This document shows positions 37,040 to 48,525 of a stretch of 53,795 bases of DNA, one piece after another (the first letter of the stretch is position 1; the number at the start of each line of letters is the position of its first letter). Under the pieces are notes generated by a model. The model did not search any database, was not told the DNA's origin, and was given only the letters and a program-made list of their open reading frames with translations. The stretch spans positions 69,264 to 123,058 of the forward strand of contig CALXZO010000002.1 of the NCBI GenBank assembly GCA_944393265.1. Reading direction: 5' to 3'. Both the position numbers and the translations under genes were made by a program. The DNA is from an uncultured Clostridia bacterium. Lineage in GTDB: Bacteria; Bacillota; Clostridia; TANB77; UBA1234.

Positions 37040-37469
37040 CGTCTTCACCACCTTCATTTTTTTCTGCATATACAAACTTTGTTTTTACAGGAAGTTTATG
37101 TGCAGCAAGCCTAAATGCTTCTCTAGCAACCTCTTCAGGTACTCCAGCCATTTCAAACATCACTCTTCCTGGTTTTACAAGTGCTACCCAATATTCAACA
37201 GCACCTTTTCCGCTACCCATACGTACTTCAGCAGGTTTCTTTGTGATTGGCTTGTCTGGGAAAATTTTTATCCAAACATTTCCGCCTCTTTTAATGAAAC
37301 GTGTCATTGCAACTCTGGCAGCTTCAATTTGATTAGAAGTAATTCTTCCTGCTTCAAGAGTTTGAAGCCCGAATTCACCATTCGTTACCTTTGTACCTCT
37401 TGTAGCTTTTCCTCTATTTCTACCTTTTTGTACTTTTCTGTACTTTGTTCTTTTTGGCATTAGCGGCAT
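37029..37469 (-). CDS. rplP: 50S ribosomal protein L16
   Basis: Protein near the A and P sites. [40 protein letters not shown] and [20 protein letters not shown] match. It is 146 aa; the ATG overlaps the rpsC stop by one base. Confidence 0.97.
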   Translation of the reverse strand: MPLMPKRTKYRKVQKGRNRGKATRGTKVTNGEFGLQTLEAGRITSNQIEAARVAMTRFIKRGGNVWIKIFPDKPITKKPAEVRMGSGKGAVEYWVALVKPGRVMFEMAGVPEEVAREAFRLAAHKLPVKTKFVYAEKNEGGEDDEG

Positions 37470-38140
37470 TACTTTCTACCTCCTTCTGCTTCATTCTTAT
37501 TCTCTTTTTTTGTAGGAAGCACCTCACCTTTATATATCCAAACTTTTACACCAATCTTTCCGTATGTTGTATTTGCTTCAGCAAAACCATAGTCGATATC
37601 AGCTCTTAAAGTTTGTAGAGGTATTGTTCCTTCTCTATAAAACTCTGTTCTAGCAATTTCTGCACCTGCAAGTCTTCCAGAAACAGCAGTTTTTATTCCT
37701 AAAGCACCAGCTTTTATAGCTTTAGCCATACCTTGCTTCATTGCTTTTCTATAAGAAATTCTCTTTTCAAGTTGAGTAGCAATATTTTCAGCAACTAATT
37801 GAGCATCAATATCAACATTTTTAACTTCAATAATGTTAACGTTTATATCCTTGCCAAATTTCTTAGCTAAATCAGCTCTCACCTTTCCGATTTTTTCAGC
37901 ATTCTTTCCTAATGCAATACCTGGTTTTGCAGTATATACATTAGCTTTTATGCTTTTAGCAGTTCTTTCTATTTGTATTCTAGAAATTCCAGCCTCATAT
38001 AATGCTTTTTTAATATACTTACGAATTTCGAAATCTTCAACTAAATTGTCTGCAAAATCCTTTTTATTTGCATACCATTTTGAATCCCAATCTTTTATAA
38101 CTCCCACTCTAAGTCCATGTGGGTCCATTTTTTGTCCCAT
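37469..38140 (-). CDS. rpsC: 30S ribosomal protein S3
   Basis: mRNA-entry protein with a KH domain. [20 protein letters not shown] start, [20 protein letters not shown] and [20 protein letters not shown] fit. It is 223 aa. Confidence 0.97.
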   Translation of the reverse strand: MGQKMDPHGLRVGVIKDWDSKWYANKKDFADNLVEDFEIRKYIKKALYEAGISRIQIERTAKSIKANVYTAKPGIALGKNAEKIGKVRADLAKKFGKDINVNIIEVKNVDIDAQLVAENIATQLEKRISYRKAMKQGMAKAIKAGALGIKTAVSGRLAGAEIARTEFYREGTIPLQTLRADIDYGFAEANTTYGKIGVKVWIYKGEVLPTKKENKNEAEGGRK

Positions 38141-38161
38141 GAGATAAAACCCTCCTTTCCT

Positions 38162-38497
38162 CTATTCTCTCTCTTTTAATACTATCTCAATATGAGAAGT
38201 TCTTTTTCTAATTCTATTTGCTCTACCTTGTGTAGCTGCTCTTATTCTCTTCATTGTAATACCTTGATTTGCATATATCTCAGCAATATATAATTTATCA
38301 ACGTTCATATTGTGATTATTTTCAGCATTTGCGATAGCTGATTTTAATAATTTTTCAACTATTGGAGACGCAGCTTTTGGAGTGAATTTTAAAATAGCCA
38401 TAGCTTCTTTTACATCTTTTCCTCTAATTAAATCAATAACAATTTTGACTTTTCTAGCAGAAATTCTTGCATGGCTCAATTTAGCTCTTGCTTCCAT
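38162..38497 (-). CDS. rplV: 50S ribosomal protein L22
   Basis: Tunnel-lining protein. [40 protein letters not shown] and [19 protein letters not shown] match. It is 111 aa. Confidence 0.97.
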   Translation of the reverse strand: MEARAKLSHARISARKVKIVIDLIRGKDVKEAMAILKFTPKAASPIVEKLLKSAIANAENNHNMNVDKLYIAEIYANQGITMKRIRAATQGRANRIRKRTSHIEIVLKERE

Positions 38498-38520
38498 GTT
38501 ATATTTCTCCTTCCATCTAT

Positions 38521-38802
38521 TTATTTACTTACTTTACTTGTTTTGTCTCCAGCATGACCTTTAAACGTTCTTGTTGGAACAAATTCTCCTAGCTTATGCC
38601 CTATCATCTCATCAGATATATATACTGGTACATGTTTTCTGCCGTCATGTACAGCGATTGTATGACCAACCATTTGTGGGAAGATAGTTGAAGCTCTTGA
38701 CCAAGTTTTTATAACTTCTTTTTTATTTTCCTCGTTCATCTTTTCGATTCTTGCAAGTAATTTTGGATCCACAAAAGGTCCTTTTTTAATTGATCTTGAC
38801 AT
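38521..38802 (-). CDS. rpsS: 30S ribosomal protein S19
   Basis: Head protein. [40 protein letters not shown] and [19 protein letters not shown] are diagnostic. It is 93 aa. Confidence 0.97.
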   Translation of the reverse strand: MSRSIKKGPFVDPKLLARIEKMNEENKKEVIKTWSRASTIFPQMVGHTIAVHDGRKHVPVYISDEMIGHKLGEFVPTRTFKGHAGDKTSKVSK

Positions 38803-38818
38803 CTTTCCTTATCCTCCT

Positions 38819-39652
38819 CTACTTAGAATTTCTTCTCTTTACTATAAATTTATTGCTTGCTTTCTTCTTATTTCTTGTCTTATATCCAAGTGCAGGTTTG
38901 CCCCATGGTGTAACAGGTCCTGGTCTACCAACTGGAGATTTTCCTTCACCACCACCATGTGGGTGATCGTTAGGGTTCATAACAGCACCTCTAACTTCTG
39001 GTCTCTTACCAAGCCATCTGCTTTTACCTGCTTTACCTAGTTTAATGTTTTCGTGTTCACTATTTCCGATTTGTCCAATCGTTGCTTTACAGTTAACACT
39101 TACAAGTCTCATTTCGTTTGAAGGAAGTCTTACATGTGCATACTTTCCTTCTTTAGCCATAAGTTGTGCACCATTTCCTGCACTTCTTACCATTTGAGCA
39201 CCTTTACCTGGTTTTAACTCTATACAATGTATCACTGTACCAACAGGAATACTTGATATTGGTAAACAGTTACCTGGTTTAATATCTGCTTTTTCTCCTG
39301 ACATAACTTTATCATTTACATTTAACCCACTAGGAGCTAATATATAAGCTTTTTCTCCGTCTTCATATTGAATTAAAGCGATGTTAGCAGATCTGTTTGG
39401 ATCATATTCAATAGCAACTACAGTTGCTGGTACATCTACTTTATTTCTCTTAAAATCTATAATTCTATATTTTCTTCTAACTCCGCCGCCTTGATGTCTA
39501 ACAGTTATTCTACCATAAGAGTTCCTTCCTGCATGTTTCTTTAACGTTGTTGTTAAAGACTTTTCAGGTTTTGTTTTTGTAATCTCTTCAAATGTAGATA
39601 CCGTCATGCCTCTTCTTGATGGCGTAACTGGTTTAAATTGTTTTATACCCAT
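38819..39652 (-). CDS. rplB: 50S ribosomal protein L2
   Basis: Peptidyl-transferase-proximal protein. [20 protein letters not shown] start, [20 protein letters not shown] and [20 protein letters not shown] (conserved His-rich loop) match. It is 277 aa. Confidence 0.97.
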   Translation of the reverse strand: MGIKQFKPVTPSRRGMTVSTFEEITKTKPEKSLTTTLKKHAGRNSYGRITVRHQGGGVRRKYRIIDFKRNKVDVPATVVAIEYDPNRSANIALIQYEDGEKAYILAPSGLNVNDKVMSGEKADIKPGNCLPISSIPVGTVIHCIELKPGKGAQMVRSAGNGAQLMAKEGKYAHVRLPSNEMRLVSVNCKATIGQIGNSEHENIKLGKAGKSRWLGKRPEVRGAVMNPNDHPHGGGEGKSPVGRPGPVTPWGKPALGYKTRNKKKASNKFIVKRRNSK

Positions 39653-39740
39653 TTTTAATTCTCCTTCTTATTATTTGGGGACTTTTTTTCAGGTTATTGA
39701 CGACACCCCATAGCCAAAACCTATAATACAGGGTATTTAT

Positions 39741-40085
39741 CTATACTCCAAACTCAGCAATTGTTGTATTATACTTTTTGCTTGTTTTTTGTTCCTTTCC
39801 ACCCTTTGCTAAGTACTTAAATTCGCCTGGATCTGTGTTTATTGTAACAATAGCTTTTTTCCAGTCAGATGTCATTCCTTGGTGAACACCTTGTCTCTTT
39901 GGCTTACCTTTTACATTAATTGTTCTAACTTCTAATACTTTTACTCCAAACAATTTTTCTACTGCATTCTTTATATCGATTTTTGTAGCTTTCTTGCTTA
40001 CTTTAAAAGTGTACTTTCCTTGTTGCATAGCCATGCTGCTCTTTTCAGTAATAATAGGTTTTATAATAATATCTTCTGCAAACAT
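39741..40085 (-). CDS. rplW: 50S ribosomal protein L23
   Basis: Tunnel-exit protein that docks trigger factor and [43 protein letters not shown] and [12 protein letters not shown] fit. It is 114 aa with a longer than usual C-terminus (about 95-100 is typical). An 88-base gap to rplB holds no gene. Confidence 0.96.
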   Translation of the reverse strand: MFAEDIIIKPIITEKSSMAMQQGKYTFKVSKKATKIDIKNAVEKLFGVKVLEVRTINVKGKPKRQGVHQGMTSDWKKAIVTINTDPGEFKYLAKGGKEQKTSKKYNTTIAEFGV

Positions 40086-40705
40086 TATGCGTACACCTCC
40101 TCAATCTTTGTAACTGCGTCTTTAGTAACAATAAATGTATCATATTTCAAAATGTCATATGTGTTTAATGTGTTTACTAAAGCTGTTTTTACACTAGGAA
40201 TATTCTTAGTTGAAGCTTGAACATTTAAATTGCTTTCTGGAAGCACAATCAACGCTTTTTCAACTTTTAAATTAGATAAAACATTTACCATATTCTTAGT
40301 TTTGATTTCATCAAAATCTAACTTATCTAAAACTATAAGCTTACTTTCTTGAACCTTAGTAGTAAGTGCAGATTTTAATGCAAGTCTTTTTACTTTTTTG
40401 TTTAATGTATATTTATAACTTCTTGGTTTTGGTCCTAATGCAATACCACCCTTAATCCATTGTGGTGCTCTAATACTACCTTGTCTTGCACGGCCAGTAC
40501 CTTTTTGTTTCCAAGGCTTCTTTCCTCCACCACGTACTTCGCTACGTGTTTTTGTAGATTGTGTGCCTTGTCTTTGATTGGCTAAATAATTTACAACAAC
40601 TTCATGCATAACATCTTCATTTACTTCTACAGCAAATATGTCATCAGAAAGTTCGATGTCGCCAACTTTTTTACCTTCTATGTTTAATAAATCTACCTTA
40701 GGCAT
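40085..40705 (-). CDS. rplD: 50S ribosomal protein L4
   Basis: Tunnel protein and, in other bacteria, regulator of the S10 operon. [40 protein letters not shown] and [20 protein letters not shown] fit. It is 206 aa. Confidence 0.97.
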   Translation of the reverse strand: MPKVDLLNIEGKKVGDIELSDDIFAVEVNEDVMHEVVVNYLANQRQGTQSTKTRSEVRGGGKKPWKQKGTGRARQGSIRAPQWIKGGIALGPKPRSYKYTLNKKVKRLALKSALTTKVQESKLIVLDKLDFDEIKTKNMVNVLSNLKVEKALIVLPESNLNVQASTKNIPSVKTALVNTLNTYDILKYDTFIVTKDAVTKIEEVYA

Positions 40706-40727
40706 TTCTTCGTATCTCCTTTCCTAA

Positions 40728-41378
40728 TTATTTAGCTTTCTTAGAAACTGGCGTTCTAGCTGTTTCTTTAATTCTAAGCAATGATTTTTTATATCCAGGA
40801 ACTGAACCTTTTATAAGAATAACTTCCTTATCCATGTCAACTTTCACAATCTCTAAGTTTTGAACAGTTACTGTATCTTTTCCAGTATGTCCTGGCAATT
40901 TCTTACCCGGAAAAACTCTTCCTGGTGAAGATGTAGGTCCCATAGAACCTGGTCTTCTGTGATACATAGAGCCATGGCCTTTTGGTCCAATATGTTGTCC
41001 GTGTCTTTTAACAACACCTTGGAAACCTTTACCTTTTGATACACCTTGTACATCAACAAGTTCTCCTGCTTCAAAGATATCAGCCTTGATCTCGTCTCCA
41101 ACATTGTACCCACTAATATCATCAAGTCTCAATTCTCTTAAGTACTTTCTATAAGAAAGTTTAGTTTTATCGAATTGGCCCTTGATTGGTTTATTCATAT
41201 GTTTTTCTTTTACTTTACCAGTTGCAACTACTAATGCGTTGTAGCCATCTGTTTCAACAGTTTTCTTTCTTACTACTAAACATGGTTCAACTTCTACAAC
41301 TGTAACAGGAATAACTAAACCGCTTTCATCAAATATTTGAGTCATTCCTAACTTCTTTCCATAAATACCTTTCTTCAT
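40728..41378 (-). CDS. rplC: 50S ribosomal protein L3
   Basis: GIYGKKLGMTQIFDESGLVI start, VDVQGVSKGKGFQGVVKRHG and GSMGPTSSPGRVFPGKKLPG are diagnostic. It is 216 aa. Confidence 0.97.
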   Translation of the reverse strand: MKKGIYGKKLGMTQIFDESGLVIPVTVVEVEPCLVVRKKTVETDGYNALVVATGKVKEKHMNKPIKGQFDKTKLSYRKYLRELRLDDISGYNVGDEIKADIFEAGELVDVQGVSKGKGFQGVVKRHGQHIGPKGHGSMYHRRPGSMGPTSSPGRVFPGKKLPGHTGKDTVTVQNLEIVKVDMDKEVILIKGSVPGYKKSLLRIKETARTPVSKKAK

Positions 41379-41494
41379 TTTAAATATACCTCCTTGGTTA
41401 TTGGTTCACATTTCAATGAACATGACCGTTTTAGTCTAGTTTTTAGACATTTGTTTGTTTTTTATTTTTTGTTCGAATGTTAAAGCCTTGCTTA

Positions 41495-41941
41495 CTACTC
41501 ATCAATTTTCATTTCAGCTTCAACACCAGCAGGCAATTCTATCTTCATCAAAGCTTCTGCTGTCTTTGATGTAGGATATAGAATATCAATAACTCTCTTA
41601 TGTGTTCTTATCTCAAATTGCTCTCTAGAATCTTTGTCCTTATGAGGCGATCTTAAGATTGTTATGATTTCTTTCTTTGTTGGTAGTGGAATTGGACCAG
41701 ATACGCTTGCACCTGTTCTTTTAGCCGTTTCTACTATTTTTTGAGCAGACTGATCTAAAATTGCATGGTCAAATGCCTTTAGTCTAATTCTAATTCTTTC
41801 TTTGCCAACACCCGCGTTGCTCTTTGAGACTTTAGTTTCTGCTTTTGCTCCTTTATCAGCCTTTGCAGATTTTGCTTCTTTAGTAACTTTTTGTGCTACT
41901 TCTTTTACCTCTGTCTCTTCTGTTTTCTTTGTTCTTGCCAT
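41495..41941 (-). CDS. rpsJ: 30S ribosomal protein S10 with a basic N-terminal extension
   Basis: First gene of the S10 operon; S10 also acts in NusB-dependent antitermination. The core [20 protein letters not shown] to [14 protein letters not shown] is normal. The ATG at 41941 has GGAGGG 8 bases upstream and gives 148 aa, against about 102 in the family. The extra ~47 residues are rich in Lys, Ala, Glu and Thr ([37 protein letters not shown]) and probably disordered. The frame is continuous and there is no nearer start with a binding site, so the extension should be real. Confidence 0.95.
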   Translation of the reverse strand: MARTKKTEETEVKEVAQKVTKEAKSAKADKGAKAETKVSKSNAGVGKERIRIRLKAFDHAILDQSAQKIVETAKRTGASVSGPIPLPTKKEIITILRSPHKDKDSREQFEIRTHKRVIDILYPTSKTAEALMKIELPAGVEAEMKIDE

Positions 41942-42150
41942 TAACTTTTCCCTCCTTATTTTGTTTAGCGTCGACAAGCCATCCACGCACCCGGGTGTTT
42001 CATACGAACCCTTATTAAAACCCAGGAAACCCCTGGGGAAAGTGCTAAGTTAATACCCTGTCGCCCGGTTTGAAATCGGACATACTCCGTGAAAGTTCCC
42101 TACCCGTAAGATTCGGTAGCCACATTCCACATCATCGCATCATCGCGTCG
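41942..42150 (-). promoter_or_regulatory. GC-rich structured leader of the S10 operon
   Basis: About 200 transcribed bases without an ORF, clearly more GC-rich than the surroundings, with stems such as CCCAGG-GGTTT-CCTGGG and CACCCGGGTG. It may be the autoregulatory target of L4, as known for S10 leaders elsewhere; the class was not identified. Confidence 0.6.
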
Positions 42151-42156
42151 GTTACT

Positions 42157-42185
42157 ATTATAACCGCTGTTTCCGTACAATGCAA
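42157..42185 (-). promoter_or_regulatory. Sigma-A promoter of the S10 operon
   Basis: Minus strand TTGCAT, 17-base spacer, TATAAT. Confidence 0.85.
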
Positions 42186-42224
42186 GAGTTTTTTTCTTTT
42201 TTGAAAATATTTTTTAGTATGAAG

Positions 42225-42368
42225 AAAAATGAAAATCTAAAAAATCAAAGATTTTTGATTTTCATATGTCGAGCAAAACTCGACTTTAAATATGAAATTT
42301 TTGTTGTTTCATACGGAAAGTGTTTGGTAACATAATTCGTTATTTTTTGATTACTTTCCTATAAAATG
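42225..42368 (+). repeat. Dispersed intergenic repeat, copy 5 (near-consensus)
   Basis: Almost identical to copy 3, with one change in the TCGAGCAAAACTCGA arm. It is directly upstream of the S10 promoter. Confidence 0.9.
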
Positions 42369-42428
42369 AAAAAAGAGATACTAGAACTAGTCTTTGTATC
42401 CCCTTAATATATAATGATAAAAGCAAGA

Positions 42429-42900
42429 TTATTTTAACTCTAATAATGTTGAAATGATTTCTTCTTTTGTTTTAAAAAAAGCTGTTTCTAGATACTTTAT
42501 CTGTTTTTTGTTAAAAAAAGTTTTTATTGTCACACTATCTTTAATCAAAAATTTAACTCTTTTTTTCTAAGGTATCTACACGTAAACATCTCACATGTTA
42601 TACATTTTGTACTACAAGTTTTATCTTTTAGATATGGGCATAAGCTAGTATCTATCGGTATACACTCATTATTTTGGAATATTTAAAAGTATAGCAACAC
42701 CCCATATCGCTATGTAATGTTTTTCTATTTCTTTGGCAAATGCACGCATCGTTTTGAAAATCACAGTAATTTTTTTCCCTAAATTCCTCGTCCATCATAT
42801 CACAAAGTTTATCATATATGTATTCATATTTACTATTAATGTCAGATATTTGATTAGCCTCATTTATAATATTTTTCTCTATATCACTTAAATTTTTCAA
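42429..42900 (-). pseudogene. Cys-rich conserved Firmicutes protein, two -1 frame breaks
   Basis: Family with many cysteines, possibly metal- or Fe-S-binding; function unknown. The TTG at 42900 has AGAAGGTG upstream and reads MKNLSDIEKNIINEANQISD, then CDFQNDACICQRNRKTLHSD, MGCCYTFKY. The frame then breaks near 42680; adding one T gives FQNNECIPIDTSLCPYLKDK, CSTKCITCEMFTCRYLRKKE. A second T is missing in a T-run near 42550, after which LIKDSVTIKTFFNKKQIKYL to the stop at 42429 follows. Both breaks are single-base losses in T-runs, unlike the CGG sites. Pseudogene or homopolymer error. Confidence 0.6.
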
Positions 42901-42916
42901 TTTGACACCTTCTTTA

Positions 42917-42991
42917 ATACTAACCGGGATTCGAATTGAACCCCGGCTTGCTTTCATGACCATAGAGAACAATAGCCTTCTCTATTAGTTT
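42917..42991 (-). ncRNA. tRNA-like fold with a missing arm (possible tRNA remnant)
   Basis: Minus strand, 75 bases: AAACTAA and TTAGTAT pair as a 7-bp acceptor (one mismatch). CCGGG/CCCGG stacks directly on it like a T-stem, with GGTTC and TTCGAA in an enlarged 13-base loop. The 5' part is a 7-bp hairpin TAGAGAA/TTCTCTA with an 8-base loop. No anticodon arm can be formed in the remaining 16 bases. It lies between thrS and the broken Cys-rich gene. Confidence 0.35.
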
Positions 42992-43034
42992 CACAACAAT
43001 GGTAATTATACCATTACCCTTTCGAGTAGACACT

Positions 43035-44948
43035 TTACAATGACTTGCTTTCTACTTCCTTTATTATTTTTTCTATAAAGTTCTCTACTTTCATCGCTCC
43101 GATATCTCCATCTTTTCTGTTTCTTACTCCAACTGTTTGCTCTTCTTTTTCCTTATCTCCAACAACTAGCATGTAAGGAACTTTTTGAACCTGAGCTTCT
43201 CTAATCTTATATCCTATCTTCTCGTTTCTATCATCTAGCTCCACTCTCAAGCCAGCCTTTGTTAATTTTTCTTTTACTTCTTTTGCATATTCAGCATGTT
43301 TTTCTGTAGATATTGGAAGAATTTTCACCTGTACTGGTGAAAGCCATGTTGGAAATGCTCCCGCAAAATGTTCAATTAATATTCCCATGAATCTTTCGAT
43401 GCTTCCATATATAACTCTATGAAGCATGACTGGTCTATGTTTTTCTCCGTCTTCACCTATATATGTTAAATCGAATCTTTCAGGCATTTGGAAATCAAGT
43501 TGTATTGTGCCACATTGCCATTCTCTTCCTAAACAATCTTTTACATGAAAATCTATCTTAGGGCCATAGAATGCTCCGTCTCCCTCATTTATTTTGTATT
43601 CCTTATTTGCATGTTCAAGTGCATTCTTTAACGAATTTTCAGCTATTTCCCAGATATCATCTGATCCCATATAATCTTCTGGTTTAGTAGATAATTCAAT
43701 AGTATATTTAAATCCAAACAAGCTATATACTTTATCAATAAGTTCTATAAGAGTCATTATCTCTTTTTCAATTTGTGAAGGTAAACAGAATATATGTGCA
43801 TCATCTTGCGTAAAGCATCTTACTCTAAATAATCCGCTTAGCTGCCCAGATTTTTCATGTCTATGTACTAGGCCTAGTTCACTCATTCTAATAGGCAAAT
43901 CTTTGTATGAATGAATATCTCTTTTATACACAAGCATTCCGCCAGGACAGCTCATAGGCTTTAATGCGAATTCAACGTCATCTATTGTTGTTGTGTACAT
44001 ATTGTCTTTGTAATGCTCCCAGTGACCTGATTGATGCCATAGCCCCTCATTTAGCATAATCGGAGTTTTTACTTCAACATAGCCATTTTCTACGTGTATC
44101 TTTCTCCAGTAGTCTTCCAATATGTTCCTTAATACCATACCTTTTGGTAAGAAAAATGGAAATCCTGGTCCCTCTTCCATAATTGCGAATAAGCCAAGTT
44201 CTGTACCGATTTTTCTATGATCTCTTTTCTTTGCCTCTTCTAATAAATTAATATACTCATCAAGTTCAGATTTTTTAGGATATGAAATTCCATATATTCT
44301 CTGAAGCATCTTATTTTTCTCACTACCTCTCCAATAAGCACCAGAAGATGACATTAGTTTAAATGCTTTAATTACACCAGTGCTAGGCACATGCGGCCCT
44401 GCGCAAAGATCTGTAAAGTCTCCCTGCTTGTAAAAAGATATTTCTTCTCCTTCTGGTAAGTCATTTATAAGTTCAACCTTATATGGTTCTTCTTTTTCCT
44501 CCATAAGCTTTATTGCCTCTGCTCTTGGAAGCGTAAATCTTTCGATAGGCAAATTTTCTTTGCAAATCGCTAACATCTCTTTTTCTATATTCTCCAAATC
44601 TTCTTGTGAGAATGGTTTGCCCACATCAATGTCATAATAAAATCCATTATCTATTGATGGACCTATCGCAAGCTTGGCATCAGGAAATAATCTCTTTATA
44701 GCTTGAGCCATTACATGTGATGTCGTATGCCAATATGCCTTTTTTCCTTCTAAATCATTATCAAATGTATAAATATTTAATGTTGAATCTTCTGTTAACT
44801 CATATCTTAAATCCTTTGTTTCCCCATTTACTGAAGCACAAGTCATCACACGTGCTAAACCTTCACTAATTTTTTTTGCCACCTCTAAAACTGTTGTTCC
44901 TTTTTCAACATCTAGAGTAGCACCGTCTTTAAGCGTAATCTTAATCAT
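43035..44948 (-). CDS. thrS: Threonyl-tRNA synthetase
   Basis: Charges tRNA-Thr. TGS domain (MIKITLKDGATLDVEKGTTV), editing domain with HTTSHVMAQAIKRLFP (HxxxH) and the Cys/His pair in DLCAGPHVPSTG; class II motif 2 and zinc ligands in LKPMSCPGGMLVYK and RMSELGLVHRHEKSGQLSGL; anticodon domain at the C-terminus. It is 637 aa from the ATG at 44948 (GGAGG upstream); the longer ORF start lies in the leader. A T-box with terminator precedes it. Confidence 0.97.
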   Translation of the reverse strand: MIKITLKDGATLDVEKGTTVLEVAKKISEGLARVMTCASVNGETKDLRYELTEDSTLNIYTFDNDLEGKKAYWHTTSHVMAQAIKRLFPDAKLAIGPSIDNGFYYDIDVGKPFSQEDLENIEKEMLAICKENLPIERFTLPRAEAIKLMEEKEEPYKVELINDLPEGEEISFYKQGDFTDLCAGPHVPSTGVIKAFKLMSSSGAYWRGSEKNKMLQRIYGISYPKKSELDEYINLLEEAKKRDHRKIGTELGLFAIMEEGPGFPFFLPKGMVLRNILEDYWRKIHVENGYVEVKTPIMLNEGLWHQSGHWEHYKDNMYTTTIDDVEFALKPMSCPGGMLVYKRDIHSYKDLPIRMSELGLVHRHEKSGQLSGLFRVRCFTQDDAHIFCLPSQIEKEIMTLIELIDKVYSLFGFKYTIELSTKPEDYMGSDDIWEIAENSLKNALEHANKEYKINEGDGAFYGPKIDFHVKDCLGREWQCGTIQLDFQMPERFDLTYIGEDGEKHRPVMLHRVIYGSIERFMGILIEHFAGAFPTWLSPVQVKILPISTEKHAEYAKEVKEKLTKAGLRVELDDRNEKIGYKIREAQVQKVPYMLVVGDKEKEEQTVGVRNRKDGDIGAMKVENFIEKIIKEVESKSL

Positions 44949-44980
44949 TTTAAATTCCTCCTTTTTATGTTTAACAACTG

Positions 44981-45024
44981 CAAAAATAGCACTCCTAATC
45001 TTTTTGCAGATTAGGAGTGCTATT
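44981..45024 (-). terminator. T-box terminator of thrS
   Basis: AATAGCACTCCTAATC/GATTAGGAGTGCTATT, 16-bp stem, T-run on the minus strand. It ends the leader when tRNA-Thr is charged. Confidence 0.9.
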
Positions 45025-45200
45025 ATCCGCACGGTTCCATCCTAAATTTAACTTAATTTCCGATTATAACGTAATCAACGAACGCCTTATATGTAGGGTA
45101 GTTTTTCGAGTATATATATCCTAGAAACGCTTTCAGCTTGTAACGATTCTTCTCTTTTGGAAGTTCAATACTTTACTTTGTCCTACAGCATTATCATAAA
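44985..45200 (-). promoter_or_regulatory. T-box riboswitch of thrS
   Basis: Leader of about 215 bases. The T-box sequence AGGATGGAACCGTGCGG (45027-45043) pairs with the acceptor end of uncharged tRNA and overlaps the antiterminator before the terminator. A Thr specifier ACC in ACTACCCTACATATA (minus strand, near 45090-45105) is likely but was not confirmed by a full fold. Confidence 0.88.
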
Positions 45201-45208
45201 CTGCAATA

Positions 45209-45237
45209 ATTATATCATCACTTTATTTTCATTGCAA
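45209..45237 (-). promoter_or_regulatory. Sigma-A promoter of thrS
   Basis: Minus strand TTGCAA, 17-base spacer, TATAAT. Confidence 0.8.
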
Positions 45238-45254
45238 TAATAAATTACAAATTA

Positions 45255-45283
45255 TTGACATTATGTAAAATGCATGTTATCAT
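45255..45283 (+). promoter_or_regulatory. Sigma-A promoter of the 45.4-kb gene
   Basis: TTGACA, 17-base spacer, TATCAT. Confidence 0.75.
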
Positions 45284-45320
45284 CTTATTGAAATTGACTC
45301 ATACCGTATTATTTGTTGAC

Positions 45321-45333
45321 GGACATATTGTCC
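45321..45333. promoter_or_regulatory. Candidate operator palindrome
   Basis: GGACATATTGTCC, perfect 5-bp arms around TAT, between promoter and binding site of the 45.4-kb gene. Confidence 0.4.
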
Positions 45334-45351
45334 AGAAAGAGGTGTCAACAC

Positions 45352-45984
45352 ATGACAAAACTCAGTGAAACATTCACCAAAATCGATGAACAAAACAGCT
45401 TTATTTGTAAGGTGACTAAGCATCTGCATGCTTACACCGGTGACCGTTCATTGCAGCTTTCAGCTGCTGCGAAGGAACTCTTGCTGTCCTTCAAGAATGT
45501 CCTCGTCCGGTTCGACGGCTCATATCAGCGCCTGTGCGAGTTTTCGAAGAAGAGCAACGTAACCCCGCACTACGCCGAAGATGGATCGTTGGTGGGTACC
45601 AGCTATGTGTCAGTTTCTGGCATCACTGTACTTACTCTGTACGTCAACTTCGACTTCCGCGGGAAACTTACAAACGTACTGGAGATGCAGTTGAAACTTC
45701 CTTCATACATTGCGGAAAAAATCTCCGCAAATTTCGATCATCTCCAATACATCTATCTTTGCAAGACGGTGTTTGCAGATGCTCGGAAGTATTCCTTGAT
45801 GGTGGCTAGTACTGCCAACAAATATGGGAACCCCCAGGCGTTGCTAGACCTATACCAAGAGGAGTTTCAGCCTATTTTCTTCGCGGGAAAGGAGACCTAC
45901 GTTGACTTCAACGTAGAGCAACCTTCAGCGATGATCGCTGGACATAAGCTGTTCGTTTATGTACCGGCGGTCAACAATGACTAA
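45352..45984 (+). CDS. Unrecognised 210-aa protein of atypical, higher GC
   Basis: No family recognised. Soluble, no signal peptide; MTKLSETFTKIDEQNSFICK start. Codon use differs sharply from neighbours: many C- and G-ending codons (GTC CTC GTC, GGC, CTG). It uses CGG twice in frame (45508-45510, FVLVRFDGS-type context; 45784-45786, ADARKY) without frame change; skipping C would lead to early stops. GAGGTG is upstream; it has its own promoter, possible operator and terminator, a self-contained unit. Recent transfer from a higher-GC donor is likely. Confidence 0.65.
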   Translation: MTKLSETFTKIDEQNSFICKVTKHLHAYTGDRSLQLSAAAKELLLSFKNVLVRFDGSYQRLCEFSKKSNVTPHYAEDGSLVGTSYVSVSGITVLTLYVNFDFRGKLTNVLEMQLKLPSYIAEKISANFDHLQYIYLCKTVFADARKYSLMVASTANKYGNPQALLDLYQEEFQPIFFAGKETYVDFNVEQPSAMIAGHKLFVYVPAVNND

Positions 45985-46003
45985 CCTATTTCCACAAACA
46001 TAA

Positions 46004-46040
46004 ATGCCCTGCTCTTTCTGAGCTAGGGCATCATTTTTTT
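46004..46040 (+). terminator. Terminator of the 45.4-kb gene
   Basis: ATGCCCT-GCTC/GAGC-AGGGCAT stem followed by a T-run. Confidence 0.85.
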
Positions 46041-46076
46041 CATAAGAAGTCTTTACATTTTCTTTAATATTCTCTT

Positions 46077-46340
46077 TTAAAATAAATGAAAAATAAATTT
46101 TAATATCAATATTATAATAACTCCGCCTATTCCAAAGGCTCCAACAATTAACGCAGTAAACCACGTTATAGAAATCCCCAAGCCAAACAAATTTAATATC
46201 CAAAGTACGACAGCGCCAACTAAAGCATTTGCTAAAATTCCTAATATACTCCAGCTTACTTTAAAAAGTACTTTAAGTAAGAAAACTGCAACACAAATTG
46301 CAATGATAAAAAATAATACATTAATAATCAAAAAGTACAC
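46077..46340 (-). CDS. BofA-like membrane protein (pro-sigma-K processing inhibitor family)
   Basis: 87-aa protein with two to three hydrophobic segments. KVSWSILGILANALVGAVVLWILN and FTALIVGAFGIGGVIIILIL match the small BofA family, which inhibits the SpoIVFB protease in sporulating Bacillus. The presence suggests a spore-forming lineage but does not prove sporulation. It lies 9 bases after purA, so it may be its operon partner. Confidence 0.7.
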   Translation of the reverse strand: MYFLIINVLFFIIAICVAVFLLKVLFKVSWSILGILANALVGAVVLWILNLFGLGISITWFTALIVGAFGIGGVIIILILKFIFHLF

Positions 46341-46349
46341 CGCCTCTTC

Positions 46350-48388
<2,039 letters not shown>

Positions 48389-48460
48389 CTTCCTTTACTC
48401 ATAATCTAACGACGATTATATATTATAATCTAGTGTAAAGCAATTTAAATTCTTTTTTTG

Positions 48461-48489
48461 TTTACATAAGCTAATATATTTGATATAAT
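48461..48489 (+). promoter_or_regulatory. Sigma-A promoter of the VanW-type gene
   Basis: TTTACA, 17-base spacer, TATAAT. Confidence 0.75.
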
Positions 48490-48525
48490 ATATCTGAAAT
48501 TTATTATTGAAAGGAAGGTCATTCA

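Noticed and set aside
41942-42150. rRNA fragment upstream of rpsJ because of its higher GC
   Set aside because: No recognisable rRNA sequence; position and promoter fit an S10 operon leader.
42677-42690. Programmed -1 frameshift in the Cys-rich gene
   Set aside because: No X XXY YYZ slippery heptamer in the right phase; a missing T explains both breaks more simply.
42963-42984. Eight-base anticodon-like loop as a frameshift-suppressor tRNA for CGGN
   Set aside because: The loop does not contain an NCCG sequence, and the hairpin position does not match an anticodon arm in the best fold.
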